Assembly (NCBI GenBank): GCA_900323505.1
Contig: OOIN01000008.1
Coordinates: forward strand, 248,001 to 312,000
Direction: 5' to 3'
Length of the DNA stretch: 64,000 bases
Source: Ustilago trichophora
Taxonomy: Eukaryota; Basidiomycota; Ustilaginomycetes; Ustilaginales; Ustilaginaceae
Positions 32,178 to 41,499 of this stretch are shown here, piece by piece. The notes under the pieces are model-generated. The model searched no databases, was not told where the DNA came from, and was given only the letters and a program-made list of their open reading frames with translations. Every line of letters begins with the position of its first letter. Position 1 is the stretch's first letter. The translations under genes and the position numbers were made by a program.

Positions 32178-33569
32178 TTACACTGTGCGGTCTCGATCAA
32201 TACGTTCCAACCTGCCTTGCGTCTGCTGCTTCGCATGCATTTCGTCGTCGTCAAAGCCAAGCAGCGACTTGGCTTTGGTCCTCGCCCTTTCCATCGCCCT
32301 GCCAAAGATGCTCTGTCTTGGTTCATTAGAGGACGGAGGCTGCAACAAGGGCAAGCCGAATTGTGCGCGAACTCTATTTAGGACGCCTTCCTCGACGTTC
32401 CGGTCTTGGTCACTGTAAACCGCACCTTTGCCCTTGCGTCCGCTGATCTCGGCCCAGGGTCCTTCCTGCTCAGCTCCACGGAATCGCATTTGTGGCTGGA
32501 CGCTTTCCGCACCGTTCGTCTCATCTTCTCCGTGCATGCTGCTACTTCCCTCTAACGCTTTGCTCCGAGAGCGACGCTCGCTACTCGATTCTTCTTCATC
32601 CTCATCCCGCTCGATAAGGTATCCATCGCGCAGCTCCTTGACTTGCGAATAGTGACCCGAATACCACCACATCTTGATCTTTTGCCAAGGTCCAAGAGGA
32701 TATCCGTCCAAAAAGGGAGGTCGAAGCGACTCGAGCAACTTGAATCTTTTCTGTGGCATGGAAGAGCGTTGCAGCACATCGTGGTCTCGTTGTGATGAGC
32801 TGGACTGTTCAGCTTCACCGTCGCCGAGCTGGGAGCGTGTCCACATGATACCCTGTTGCGAAGTGTCTTTGTGCGCCACGAATCGAGCCAGACCAAACTT
32901 CTCAATGCGCCTTCTGAGCATGCCAAAGTTGATCTGGGATTCGATCTGTGCCGTTGTCAGCGTCTTACAATACGAGCGCCAGATCGGCTGCTCCGTTACG
33001 CCATTGCCACCGTTTGCTTGACCAGCTTCGTCAGATGACATGAAGCCGAATCGTTCCTTGAAAACGAGGCCTTCGGTGACAGCCAGAACGGTAGTGTGAT
33101 CGAGATTGCGCGTCCAGCTGCGCATCGCTCTGCCATTCTTCGTTCGTCCTTTGAGGCTTGTAGCTGCTGTTGAAGCTGTAGGTGTTTCCGCTTCGGTGGA
33201 TTTGACTCGAGGTGGGAAGAGATCAAGCTCCACCTCGCTCTCCTCCATCACCCAGCTTTCGGCATTCTTGATCAGACCGGACGGAGCCCATTTCGGCAGA
33301 TTCCCACGTTTCAGGATCAATCGTGTAGTACACAGCACCGGAATAGTATCCCTCGACATTGATGCATGATCGAGCTCATCAAGTGTCACGGAAGATGAGC
33401 TGGCTGAAGAAGAAGGTCCACGTACGGGACGATACTCTATTCGACGATCCAGCACATCTACCGATAACACGTGCGACGCATTCGGATTCGGATACCGAAG
33501 AAAGTAGGCCCTCGTGCAAGAAGACCAAGAATGGTCGTAGCTCGACTGATGGACAAAGTCTTTGACCAT
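32178..33569 (-). CDS. PRELI/MSF1-domain (Ups1-like) mitochondrial lipid-transfer protein
   Basis: An intronless frame of 463 residues starts at ATG 33569. The first 60 residues match the start of a PRELI domain, including SSCTRAYFLRYPNPNASHVL followed by SVDVLDRRI. Later hallmarks are LCTTRLILKRGNLPKW, the WVMEESEV strand and MRSWTRNLDHTTVLAVTE. This resembles yeast Ups1 most closely. In the family, Ups1 pairs with Mdm35 to carry phosphatidic acid across the mitochondrial intermembrane space for cardiolipin synthesis. The protein is more than twice the usual 170-220 residues: there are Ser-rich insertions inside the domain (about residues 53-66 and 115-135) and a C-terminal extension of some 200 charged, probably disordered residues. 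Whether it keeps the same site of action is therefore open. Confidence 0.85.
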   Translation of the reverse strand: MVKDFVHQSSYDHSWSSCTRAYFLRYPNPNASHVLSVDVLDRRIEYRPVRGPSSSASSSSVTLDELDHASMSRDTIPVLCTTRLILKRGNLPKWAPSGLIKNAESWVMEESEVELDLFPPRVKSTEAETPTASTAATSLKGRTKNGRAMRSWTRNLDHTTVLAVTEGLVFKERFGFMSSDEAGQANGGNGVTEQPIWRSYCKTLTTAQIESQINFGMLRRRIEKFGLARFVAHKDTSQQGIMWTRSQLGDGEAEQSSSSQRDHDVLQRSSMPQKRFKLLESLRPPFLDGYPLGPWQKIKMWWYSGHYSQVKELRDGYLIERDEDEEESSSERRSRSKALEGSSSMHGEDETNGAESVQPQMRFRGAEQEGPWAEISGRKGKGAVYSDQDRNVEEGVLNRVRAQFGLPLLQPPSSNEPRQSIFGRAMERARTKAKSLLGFDDDEMHAKQQTQGRLERIDRDRTV

Positions 33570-34389
33570 TGCGACTTAGTGTCGAGAAAAATGTGACAGT
33601 TTCGTCCTCTGTGCTGCGTCGAACTGGATCCTTGCAAAGATGCTGATCTTAGCCAATGCTTCCACCTGAGGAATGACTCCGCTGTGCGATGGAGCTTTGG
33701 CCGAACAATAGTGGTGACGAAAGGACGTGTAACAGAACGGAGAGATGATGGTTTGACGGTTGGTAGCTGCGTTGAAATTTGAAGCTCCAAAATGTGGAAG
33801 AAGTTGCTCGGCAAAATCGTATATTCTCGCACCGTCGTGTGGAGCAAAAAGAACCGAAGCCGCAGGCTTTCCCCTTTTGCAGTTAGCATTTTCAGCTCAA
33901 GACCACACACACTCTCATCACGATCAGTCGTGACATGGAGTCGAAAGCATATTGCAACTAGTGTACAGAGATCGAGAGAATCGTTTTGGAACGGCCGACA
34001 CCGTTGCACTGAGAGGGACATGTGAGAAGAAGAGAAAGACAAACCATCGTACAAGACAGCGGGGGAAGATTATGACAGCTCGGGAATTGCCCAGTCAGAG
34101 TAAGGGTGTGGTATAAGGGCGAGGAGGTGAAGACCTAGATACGCATTTTGTATAGCCCAGCTTGATCACAGCCGAAATGGTATTGGAAGATGGATGATTC
34201 CGAACGAATGGGTGACCAACCTTCTGAGAGTGGGGCAACTGGCAGATAGCTGCGTTGCAACTTGTCATGACAAGGTGCGATTTCGTTTTATGTGTATGCG
34301 ATGTGTGAGGCGAGCGTTGATGTGCGCTATCAGGTGTGCATTGGCGAGGAGCGAATATCTATGGAAAGCGGAGACACAGCTCGATCGAC
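33570..34389. other. Intergenic spacer
   Basis: This 820-base spacer separates the Ups1-like gene from the end of the SmG gene. No gene or repeat was recognised. It should contain the promoter of the Ups1-like gene and the 3' end of the SmG transcript. Confidence 0.6.
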
Positions 34390-34653
34390 CTATCGTGTCT
34401 TGACATTCTCCAACGCCTCCAACGAAGTGACGCTGTTACCTCGTACCACGACTGTCCCACATCGGTCACCGTCTTGCCAGACGTTGAGGTTGCCAGCTTC
34501 CGGATGAATCTGCTCAATAGCATCGTCGACGACAAGGTTGAGAAACATGTCGAAACCTCGCAGTGTGCCCTGGATCTTGCGGCCGCCCTGAATGTTGACA
34601 GCGATACGCTTGTCGAGGAAGCGCTTCAGCTCCGGCTGTGATACCTTGGCCAT
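34390..34653 (-). CDS. SMX2: Small nuclear ribonucleoprotein SmG
   Basis: The 87-residue intronless frame starts MAKVSQPELKRFLDKRI, the standard opening of SmG proteins. The Sm1 motif is visible as IQGTLRGFDMFLNLVVDDA and the Sm2 motif as VVVRGNSVTSLEAL. SmG is one of seven Sm proteins that form the ring around the U-rich site of spliceosomal snRNAs in the nucleus. It is about ten residues longer than the human protein (76), with the extra length between Sm1 and Sm2 (NLNVWQDGDRCG). LSm7 is the nearest paralogue, but the RGFD and N-terminal PELKRF patterns favour SmG. Confidence 0.93.
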   Translation of the reverse strand: MAKVSQPELKRFLDKRIAVNIQGGRKIQGTLRGFDMFLNLVVDDAIEQIHPEAGNLNVWQDGDRCGTVVVRGNSVTSLEALENVKTR

Positions 34654-34868
34654 CTTGATACGTTTACAACGTCTGTCGAGACCTTTGTCGATGCGGATGG
34701 TGTAGAAGAGGTGGATAGACTAGATGAGGATCGAAGCGCGAAAGCAAATAGGGTGTTCCGCCTTCCGAAATCGCGTCGTTGCTCGGTCCCGTTTTTCGCT
34801 CAATAAATTGCCTGCCATGCACATTTAGTATATGTACACGTGTGCTGACAGGGAATGGCAGACAATGA

Positions 34869-34987
34869 GGTTGCTTCGTCCAGTGGTAGGATACCTCTTT
34901 CGGGCAATACCCGGTGTGTTACACACCAAGTCAAAAGAGGCTCTTGAATTATAGAGGTGGTCGCGAGTTCGAATCCCGCAGTAACCC
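34869..34987 (+). tRNA. tRNA-Pro (anticodon CGG) with a 47-base intron
   Basis: The cloverleaf can be folded by eye. The acceptor stem pairs 34869-34875 with 34980-34986 (one G-T pair), and the discriminator base is C at 34987, as usual for eukaryotic tRNA-Pro. The D arm spans 34878-34892. The anticodon stem is 34894-34898 with 34953-34957, and the anticodon CGG at 34901-34903 is followed by G37, also typical of tRNA-Pro. The intron 34905-34951 begins at the canonical place after base 37 and contains CCCG at 34910-34913, which can pair with the anticodon as such introns often do. The T arm 34963-34979 has the B-box core TTCGAATCC; its second-last stem pair is an A-C mismatch (34966/34976). 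T6 terminator follows at 35000-35005. Confidence 0.88.
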
Positions 34988-34999
34988 CCATTCCGACAA

Positions 35000-35015
35000 T
35001 TTTTTGCTCTTTTTT
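35000..35015 (+). terminator. RNA polymerase III terminator of tRNA-Pro
   Basis: Two T6 runs, 35000-35005 and 35010-35015, lie 12 and 22 bases after the mature tRNA end. T runs of this length are the normal stop signal for RNA polymerase III. Confidence 0.75.
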
Positions 35016-35270
35016 GGGCACCCACGAACGCGGAAAGGCGAGGGGAATTCCCTCATCAAATTTGGACCAAGATCGATCAGAAAATGGCCGAGTAATGGTG
35101 ATTTCAATTTTTTCGAGATGATGGTTTCTGACACCCGTCAAACACCGCCGCCTACAAGTCAAAATTCGCTGTATGCTTTCGCCGATGCCGCCTAACATGA
35201 TCACCTCAGACCACTCAAGCGCAAGCCAGCGAGCTATCCATGCTCCAATAGCATCCCTTGCCATCGACTT

Positions 35271-36791
35271 ATGCCCAAATCGAAGCCTCAGGGCTTCCAC
35301 ACCCGAACTCAGCCAGAAACCGACGAAAATGGACCGTTCTTTCGACCACAACCGCGCCACTCGAGCGATGTTGGGGAGCCTTGCCTCGAAAGCTGGGCAA
35401 AACCAACGCAAATACCAACCTTTCGATCGAGCAAAGGTCGACCTCACCACCGCTACGATTGCCAACAATGCGGCGATCTTTCTGCCACGTCAGCGACCCA
35501 CGCAGGTTCATCTGGCGATCGGCGAGACAAAGGGGCCCAAGCCCTCTGCTCTGCTGCCCGCCGGAATCACTTCGTCGCTGACTCCATTCACACAGCCTCA
35601 CTGCCCTTTGTCTCGACGAATACTCGTATCTTTGCGTGCTCGCTGCAAACCGCCGCCCATACGACCACCATCATACTTCACCAATCAATCTCGCCACCTT
35701 CCATCCTACAACACATCACCATCCCCCGCCTCGCCCACCCAGCCATGGCCAACCGTACCCCTCGCAATGCCAGTCAACTTGCAGCCGCGCGTATCACAGC
35801 CGATGCCGCTAGTCGTGACCCCAATGCCGCCGCTGACGCCGCTCAGTCTCTGGAGACCCTCTTTCCGGAGCCTGTTGAGGCCGACCTTGTGCCAATCATC
35901 ACCGGTCAGCACCTCTGGGCCGCTCGCCGCTCGGGCGCCCCTCCTGCCACTGCTGATTCCATCAGCCCACCGCTGGTCCCCTTCGAAGATCTGCCTTTTC
36001 CAAACTCGGACCGTGCCAAGATCGCCCCCTGCACCATCCGATGGCAATTCACGGGAAGCTTCAGTCTCAAGCGAGAGGAGGCCATCGCCCGCGGCTCACT
36101 CGTGGTCCAAGTCAAATGTTTTTTGCTTTTCAAGGGTGTACCAGCCGACGGTTTTCTCGTCAACTTCCCACGCGGAGTTGGTCGTGGACGGTTCGTCGAC
36201 ATCCACGTCCACCACACCAGCATGGCTGCGCTCGCTGAAGCCCCTCTGGTTTTCCGCGGTGCCCGGCTCCAACATCACTTGGTGGGCCCTGCAGTGCCAA
36301 AGACTGCCATGGTGGTGGAAATCCACGGCTTCTCCGAGGCTGAGAACTTCCGTTTGGCCGCCCGTAGAGTCGCTCTTTTCCTCCAACCTTTCGCCAAAGT
36401 ACATGATATCTGGCTCGAACTCTCGTCGACCAACGCCGAGCCTGAGCCACGTCCCACCAACAAGCTCGTTGTGCTGGTCGAAACGGAGGCAGCCGCTGGT
36501 GGCGGCCGCGACCCTGCCAAGATCGAGGCCATCCCGGGCTACTTCAACATGGCAGGCCGCGAATGCGTGCTGGACTATGTCGGAAGGAAGGACTGGTGCA
36601 CTACCTGTAGGGCTAGCATCACCAACTTTCACGTCTTCGACCACTGCCCTCGCCGCCGCTGTTTCCATTGCGGCAAAACGGGTCACAACGCCGATCGCTG
36701 CCCAGATGCACCATCTGGTCCGGAGACGGCTCCACCAGGCGATGGTCAGCCTGACGCGAATGCAGACAATCTCAACTATGGGCAACCTTAA
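35271..36791 (+). CDS. LINE ORF1 protein with CCHC zinc knuckle
   Basis: The frame gives 506 residues from ATG 35271; a second strong candidate start is ATG 35745 (context AGCCATGG, MANRTPRNASQL), which would give 348 residues. Near the C terminus are two Cys/His clusters: CTTCRAS...DHC, then the retroviral-type knuckle CFHCGKTGHNADRC. The central part is compatible with a nucleic-acid-binding fold seen in ORF1 proteins, but I cannot prove it. By analogy with other two-ORF LINEs it would coat the element RNA and form the particle with ORF2. Its stop at 36789-36791 overlaps the ORF2 start. Confidence 0.82.
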   Translation: MPKSKPQGFHTRTQPETDENGPFFRPQPRHSSDVGEPCLESWAKPTQIPTFRSSKGRPHHRYDCQQCGDLSATSATHAGSSGDRRDKGAQALCSAARRNHFVADSIHTASLPFVSTNTRIFACSLQTAAHTTTIILHQSISPPSILQHITIPRLAHPAMANRTPRNASQLAAARITADAASRDPNAAADAAQSLETLFPEPVEADLVPIITGQHLWAARRSGAPPATADSISPPLVPFEDLPFPNSDRAKIAPCTIRWQFTGSFSLKREEAIARGSLVVQVKCFLLFKGVPADGFLVNFPRGVGRGRFVDIHVHHTSMAALAEAPLVFRGARLQHHLVGPAVPKTAMVVEIHGFSEAENFRLAARRVALFLQPFAKVHDIWLELSSTNAEPEPRPTNKLVVLVETEAAAGGGRDPAKIEAIPGYFNMAGRECVLDYVGRKDWCTTCRASITNFHVFDHCPRRRCFHCGKTGHNADRCPDAPSGPETAPPGDGQPDANADNLNYGQP

Positions 36792-39700
36792 GCCCGGCGT
36801 GGCCCTTCATGCCAGTATGTTCATCGTTGCGACCTGGAATTGCGCCACTTTGAACGATCCGGACAGGATTGCAGCGCTTCACAATCCGTCCACCGACCTC
36901 GGCAAAGCTCAAGTCGTATTCTTGCAAGAGATGCGACTAGCGGCGCCGCACTCTCTGCCACGCTCCAATCCTTTCCTCCGCCTTCACCACCCCTTCGCCA
37001 ATCGTGCTCATCAAGCTGTACTAGGTAAGGATGCTGGCATCCTCATTTGCAACACCACTTGGCGAATCGAAGAGACTGGTCTCTACGATTACGCCACCTA
37101 CGCCCGTGTTCAGATTCCGGAGACCGAACCCGCCGTCGGCAATGACATCCGCACGCTCCACCTGTGGAGTATCCACGCTCCTCCCGACTTCGAGTCGCGC
37201 AATGCTTTCTGGAACGCCGACGTTCCAGGACTTGCGCGCCTGGACGCAGCAGTAAGTCAACCTCATACTGCGGCCATAATTGGTGCGGACTGGAATGCTG
37301 TTGTCTCACCCACGCTGGATGAATATCCACCTCGCTCGTCTCGCATACTTCTGCCCTTGGGACAACTTGCCCAAGCCGGTTTGGTGGATGCTTTCCGTAC
37401 GCTCTATCCAACAAGCGTGGCGTACACCCGTCACAACGTCATACGTGGCGAGATGACGGGTGCGCGACGTATCAACAGTATCTGGACGTCACACAGCCTC
37501 GTCCCCTTGCTGCATTCGGTTTCGACACGGCCTAGCGCATCAGATCACAGTGTGGTCTTGGTGCACCTCAAATCCGCGACGCCGTCCACCGATCACGGCC
37601 CAGGTGTATGGCGACTTCACCGCCATGCGCACCATCAGCCTGGTTTCTCGATCAGAATGCAAGGCTACGCTGATCAACTGGATCGCAAAGTTCATCTCAC
37701 AGGCGTTCAAGCGTGGTTCGCCTATGTCGAGCGCTTACGCACCAAAGCGTCCGACCTCTCCACCTCTTTGAGCCAGAAGGCAACTAAAAGGGAGGCCGAA
37801 CGCAACCGTCTTGTCGCACATCTCAACAGCCTCGACATCAGGCGCGACGATGGTACCCGTGCCCTCTTCCTCTCGCTCTTGGCTCGACTTCGCCAGATGG
37901 AGCACCTGGAGACCGCAGCCGAACTCTCGACCAGCAGCGGCCTCTTTGAGCGCAACATGCTCCAGCCAACGTCGTGGATCATACCGCGTCTGGAAAGTCG
38001 TGCTTTTGCGACGATAGCTTCTCTGGAGGACGATCAAGGGCAGCACACCACGATCGACTCGAAACTCAAAGCCGTGCATCGTTTCTATACGACGCTTTTC
38101 ACGCCAAAGCCGCAAGATCGTTTCTCGGAGGAGGCCTCCGCGATCCTTTTGGCGTCTATACGACGACGTCTGTCGCCGTCTACACGTTTTGCGTTAGAAG
38201 CGCCGTTCAAGGTGGAAGAGCTTCAGACAGCACTTGCTCGCGCTCGAGAAATGTCAGCGCCAGGTATGGACGGCGTGACATATCCTCTCCTTCAATGCAC
38301 CAGTCACGCCTCGCTGCAGCGACTTTGCGACTTCGCCAATGCCCTCTTGCGAGGTCATCAATTACCAGAAGGCGAACCTTCTCTGCGGGGTGTGCTCCTC
38401 CCCAAGAAAGGCGACCTTTCACAGCTTCGCAACTATCGTCCGCTTTCGATCGCCGCCTCGACCTTTCGCATCCTAGGTGCGGCGGTCGCGACTCGACTGC
38501 AAACGGCGGCACAAGAGGTTATCAGCGTCTCGCAAACTGGTTTCATTCTGGGACGACACTCTGCTCGGAATGTGATCACGCTGTACCTACTACAACACGC
38601 AGTAGCGACGGGTTTGATTGATCATCCCATCTGGGTGCTCAATCTCGACCAGCAGAAAGCGTACGATCGCGTCCGACATGCGTGGCTTCTCGATTGTCTG
38701 GAAGCGTATGGCTTCGGCCCGCGTTTCCTCACATACATCCGAGAGGTATATCGACACCCTTCGCTTCAACATTGCGTGGAAGGCTTCTTCACCGATCCAA
38801 TCGAGCTCCAGTGCGGCATTCTACAAGGCGACCCTATGTCGTGCCTGCTGTACAACTTCAGCCTGCAGCCGATGCTCGACTTTGCTCAGTATCACCATCA
38901 CGCGGGCACTCAACTTCGTTGGGATCCAGCGGCCCCGATGGTGGTATCATCCCTCGCTTTTGCAGACAATGTTCTCCTCATCGTCAACAACAAACGAGAC
39001 TTAGCGAAGTTTTTGGATGCGCTGGACTTGTACGAAATGGCGAGTAACGCCAAGGTGAACGAAGACAAATCGCAGGCCTTTTTCTTCGCCCGCTCACATG
39101 CCGACGTTGGAGATGGTGATCTCTTACCGGAAGATATCCCATTTCCGGTCATTGGTGACAGCGATGCCGAGATTGTACACCTCGGTTACCCCTTCCGTCT
39201 GGATGGGAGTATTCCATGGGACACTCTAGAGCAGCGATTGGCAGCCATACAAGCGAAGGTCAACATCCTGTGCACGACTCGCACCACTCTCTTTGGCAGA
39301 GCCCGGATCTGCAATTCGTTCCTTCTGTCCAAGCTCTGGCACTCCCTTCGTCTTTGCCCGATTCCTCAACACATTCAACGCCGCGTTAACGCCATCATCA
39401 ACCCCTTCCTCTTCCTGGGCCGGCGCAACTGGATCAAGCACGAGTATGCGGTTGCGCCTCGGCATTTGGGCGGTCTTGGGATCATCGACACCGGCCATAT
39501 GTGTCTCGCTTTGCTGGGCCAACTTATCGCTAAGTTGTTGGCCAGCACCAAACCGATTGGTGCACAGTTTCGCCAAGCGCTCCAACAACATCTGTGGAAC
39601 GAGTATGAGGCTATCCCCGCCCATCTCATATTGCGTCGAGGCAAACCATGGATCAAGATGGCGAACTTGCTCACGGCGCAAAAGTCTTTCATGTGTCGAG

Positions 39701-41088
39701 TGGTATATACTCTGACTCAATTGCGCCTCACGCTCGAACCAAACTGGGACGACATTAGCGTGCCGGAATTGCTATCGCTGCCTTTCCACAACGACATGTT
39801 TGGATTCACGTGGCCAAAAGACATTCACGCTGATTCGACGCAATGCTGGGAGCGAAATGGTCTTCGTGTTTGGGGTGACTGGTTATGGTACAACCCCAAC
39901 GGAAAGGGTGTGCTGGCGCACCCTAATGCGATACCGGCGGCGTACCCCCTGGTTCCACCGTCGGCCGCTGGCATCAAAAACAACTACGTTGCAACCAGAG
40001 GCCATCCAGACGAAAGTGCGAAGTTTAGCGACGCCGCTGGAAGGCTTCTTCCGCACTTTTGGCGAGACATGTGGCCGCAACTTCACCCAACGGTGGCGCG
40101 CAAGTTACTCGACATCAGCAAGCATTATCGCATTCACCCGGACCACTCCACCAGCAAGAAGAACCCAAGACCTCACGATCGTCCATTTGATATCGACACA
40201 GTCGGCCTTCCCTTTCCCTGGCGCTTTGCCAAACTGGCCGACAAGCCTATCGCCGAATACACCGTTTGCCATGCTCGACTTTTTCTGACAGTCGCGGACC
40301 CCATTGTCCCAGACTGGGCTTTCGAGTCTACTTCGGAGCAATGGAAGCAGGTTTGGGAGTCGTTCAACCAACACACGGTGCTCTCGTCGCAGGCGGCCTC
40401 AGATGTCTTCCTTTTCCTTCATCGTCGGCCATGGTTAGCTCAGAAACCACGCCACGACAGGATACTGGCGAATTACAACGAGCTCAACGACCACACCACT
40501 TCCGCCAGAGTCCCTTTCCTCAATCGCGATTTAGCGGTATCAGAGGACGCACCCGAGACCGTCAACGATGCATATGAGACCAATCATGTCATTGGGGTGG
40601 CGAACTGCATGCTCTGCGGTGCGGTTAAGGATTCAGCAGCTCATGGGTATGTGGAATGTCCGAGTATCCAGCGGAACGTCTGGCAACAGGTTCTTCCTAC
40701 CCTTCGAAAACTGGTCAGCGAAAGCGGTGGTAGAGCAGTGCCTCTGGATCTCAAGAGCATCGTTCTCGGCTGGCCCGACTTAAAGATGCCAAAGGCGCTA
40801 CGGAGCCGCCTCATACTTTGGCGCGATCTGACTATCCATTTGCTCGCTTCGAGAAGGTACACGGCGATCTCAGCAGGGCTTCAAAATGACCATGCTCCAG
40901 TGCTAACGTTGGAAGATTTTGGCCGCGAACTAGCTGCTCTCGTTGTCCGCATTATCACGGATGCGTTCCACCGCTGTACGACGGCACAACGCCCGGCTTT
41001 CATTGCTCGTTGGATCGATCGCGGCTCATTGCTTCAAGAAAGGAATGGCGACTTGGTATTTTACTCGAGACCAGCAACCGCACAGTAA
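36778..41088 (+). CDS. LINE ORF2: APE endonuclease and reverse transcriptase
   Basis: From the ATG at 36778, inside the last codons of ORF1, the product has 1436 residues. The open codons upstream in this frame only shadow ORF1. The endonuclease domain shows VATWNCATL, FLQEMRL, GADWN and SDHSVVLVHL, so the expected Asn, Glu, Asp and His residues are present. The reverse transcriptase shows KGDLSQLRNYRPLSI, QTGFILGRHSARN, the first catalytic Asp in LNLDQQKAYDRV, LQGDPMSCLLY, and a third box reading FADN where FADD/YADD is expected. After the thumb there is a C-terminal CMLCGA...H...C cluster like that of other LINEs. No RNase H domain was recognised. The frame is intact, but the FADN change may block polymerase activity. 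Confidence 0.9.
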   Translation: MGNLKPGVALHASMFIVATWNCATLNDPDRIAALHNPSTDLGKAQVVFLQEMRLAAPHSLPRSNPFLRLHHPFANRAHQAVLGKDAGILICNTTWRIEETGLYDYATYARVQIPETEPAVGNDIRTLHLWSIHAPPDFESRNAFWNADVPGLARLDAAVSQPHTAAIIGADWNAVVSPTLDEYPPRSSRILLPLGQLAQAGLVDAFRTLYPTSVAYTRHNVIRGEMTGARRINSIWTSHSLVPLLHSVSTRPSASDHSVVLVHLKSATPSTDHGPGVWRLHRHAHHQPGFSIRMQGYADQLDRKVHLTGVQAWFAYVERLRTKASDLSTSLSQKATKREAERNRLVAHLNSLDIRRDDGTRALFLSLLARLRQMEHLETAAELSTSSGLFERNMLQPTSWIIPRLESRAFATIASLEDDQGQHTTIDSKLKAVHRFYTTLFTPKPQDRFSEEASAILLASIRRRLSPSTRFALEAPFKVEELQTALARAREMSAPGMDGVTYPLLQCTSHASLQRLCDFANALLRGHQLPEGEPSLRGVLLPKKGDLSQLRNYRPLSIAASTFRILGAAVATRLQTAAQEVISVSQTGFILGRHSARNVITLYLLQHAVATGLIDHPIWVLNLDQQKAYDRVRHAWLLDCLEAYGFGPRFLTYIREVYRHPSLQHCVEGFFTDPIELQCGILQGDPMSCLLYNFSLQPMLDFAQYHHHAGTQLRWDPAAPMVVSSLAFADNVLLIVNNKRDLAKFLDALDLYEMASNAKVNEDKSQAFFFARSHADVGDGDLLPEDIPFPVIGDSDAEIVHLGYPFRLDGSIPWDTLEQRLAAIQAKVNILCTTRTTLFGRARICNSFLLSKLWHSLRLCPIPQHIQRRVNAIINPFLFLGRRNWIKHEYAVAPRHLGGLGIIDTGHMCLALLGQLIAKLLASTKPIGAQFRQALQQHLWNEYEAIPAHLILRRGKPWIKMANLLTAQKSFMCRVVYTLTQLRLTLEPNWDDISVPELLSLPFHNDMFGFTWPKDIHADSTQCWERNGLRVWGDWLWYNPNGKGVLAHPNAIPAAYPLVPPSAAGIKNNYVATRGHPDESAKFSDAAGRLLPHFWRDMWPQLHPTVARKLLDISKHYRIHPDHSTSKKNPRPHDRPFDIDTVGLPFPWRFAKLADKPIAEYTVCHARLFLTVADPIVPDWAFESTSEQWKQVWESFNQHTVLSSQAASDVFLFLHRRPWLAQKPRHDRILANYNELNDHTTSARVPFLNRDLAVSEDAPETVNDAYETNHVIGVANCMLCGAVKDSAAHGYVECPSIQRNVWQQVLPTLRKLVSESGGRAVPLDLKSIVLGWPDLKMPKALRSRLILWRDLTIHLLASRRYTAISAGLQNDHAPVLTLEDFGRELAALVVRIITDAFHRCTTAQRPAFIARWIDRGSLLQERNGDLVFYSRPATAQ

Positions 41089-41463
41089 ACCTCGTCTCCA
41101 CCTTACTCACGACTTCTCTAGACTTCGGATAACTTTTACGACTAGTTCTTCTGTTTTGACCGCTTCCCCTGACCCCGTTATGGCGTTTTCGCCCTCTCAT
41201 TTCCTTTCTCTCACGATTTCTGACCCGGTATCTGCGATCCTTTTTGCGGTTGTAGAACGGCTTTGGATTACGGCTATCCCGCCTGTTTCGACGACCGGGA
41301 CGTCACCTCTTCGGAGGATCCATTGCAAGTTGGCAAACGCAGGAAGGGGAGGATGAACCTGGCCTAGAGATCTTGGAGGTTACGGCTTCCATGTATAATA
41401 ATTTTCTTTTTTTCTTTCCCGTCGTGGATGTTGCAATCAATTAGGCCGTGGACGGCCTGATAT
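41089..41463 (+). other. LINE 3' untranslated region
   Basis: Sequence between the ORF2 stop and the A21 tail, T-rich in places (41400-41420). No gene. It is assigned to the element because the poly-A tail follows it directly. Confidence 0.75.
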
Positions 41464-41484
41464 AAAAAAAAAAAAAAAAAAAAA
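41464..41484 (+). repeat. A21 tail of the LINE
   Basis: A homopolymer of twenty-one A marks the 3' junction of the retrotransposon. Confidence 0.85.
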
Positions 41485-41499
41485 GGCGCGAAAATCGCG

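Larger units (their letters stand above)
35020..41484 (+). mobile_element. Full-length two-ORF non-LTR (LINE) retrotransposon
   Basis: The element runs from an approximate 5' end near 35020 to an A21 tail at 41464-41484, about 6.4 kb. It encodes an ORF1 with zinc knuckle and an ORF2 with APE-type endonuclease, reverse transcriptase and a C-terminal CCHC motif. There are no terminal repeats, integrase or protease. The 5' end is set by comparison with a related copy behind the tail: 35057-35140 matches 41558-41640, and homology seems to begin some 35 bases earlier. No target-site duplication could be recognised. Both frames are free of stops, so the insertion is young. It lies immediately behind the tRNA-Pro gene. 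Confidence 0.88.

Noticed and set aside
35173..36777. Upstream extension of LINE ORF2 giving 1971 residues
   Set aside because: It overlaps ORF1 in another frame and lacks domain features; the endonuclease begins just after ATG 36778.
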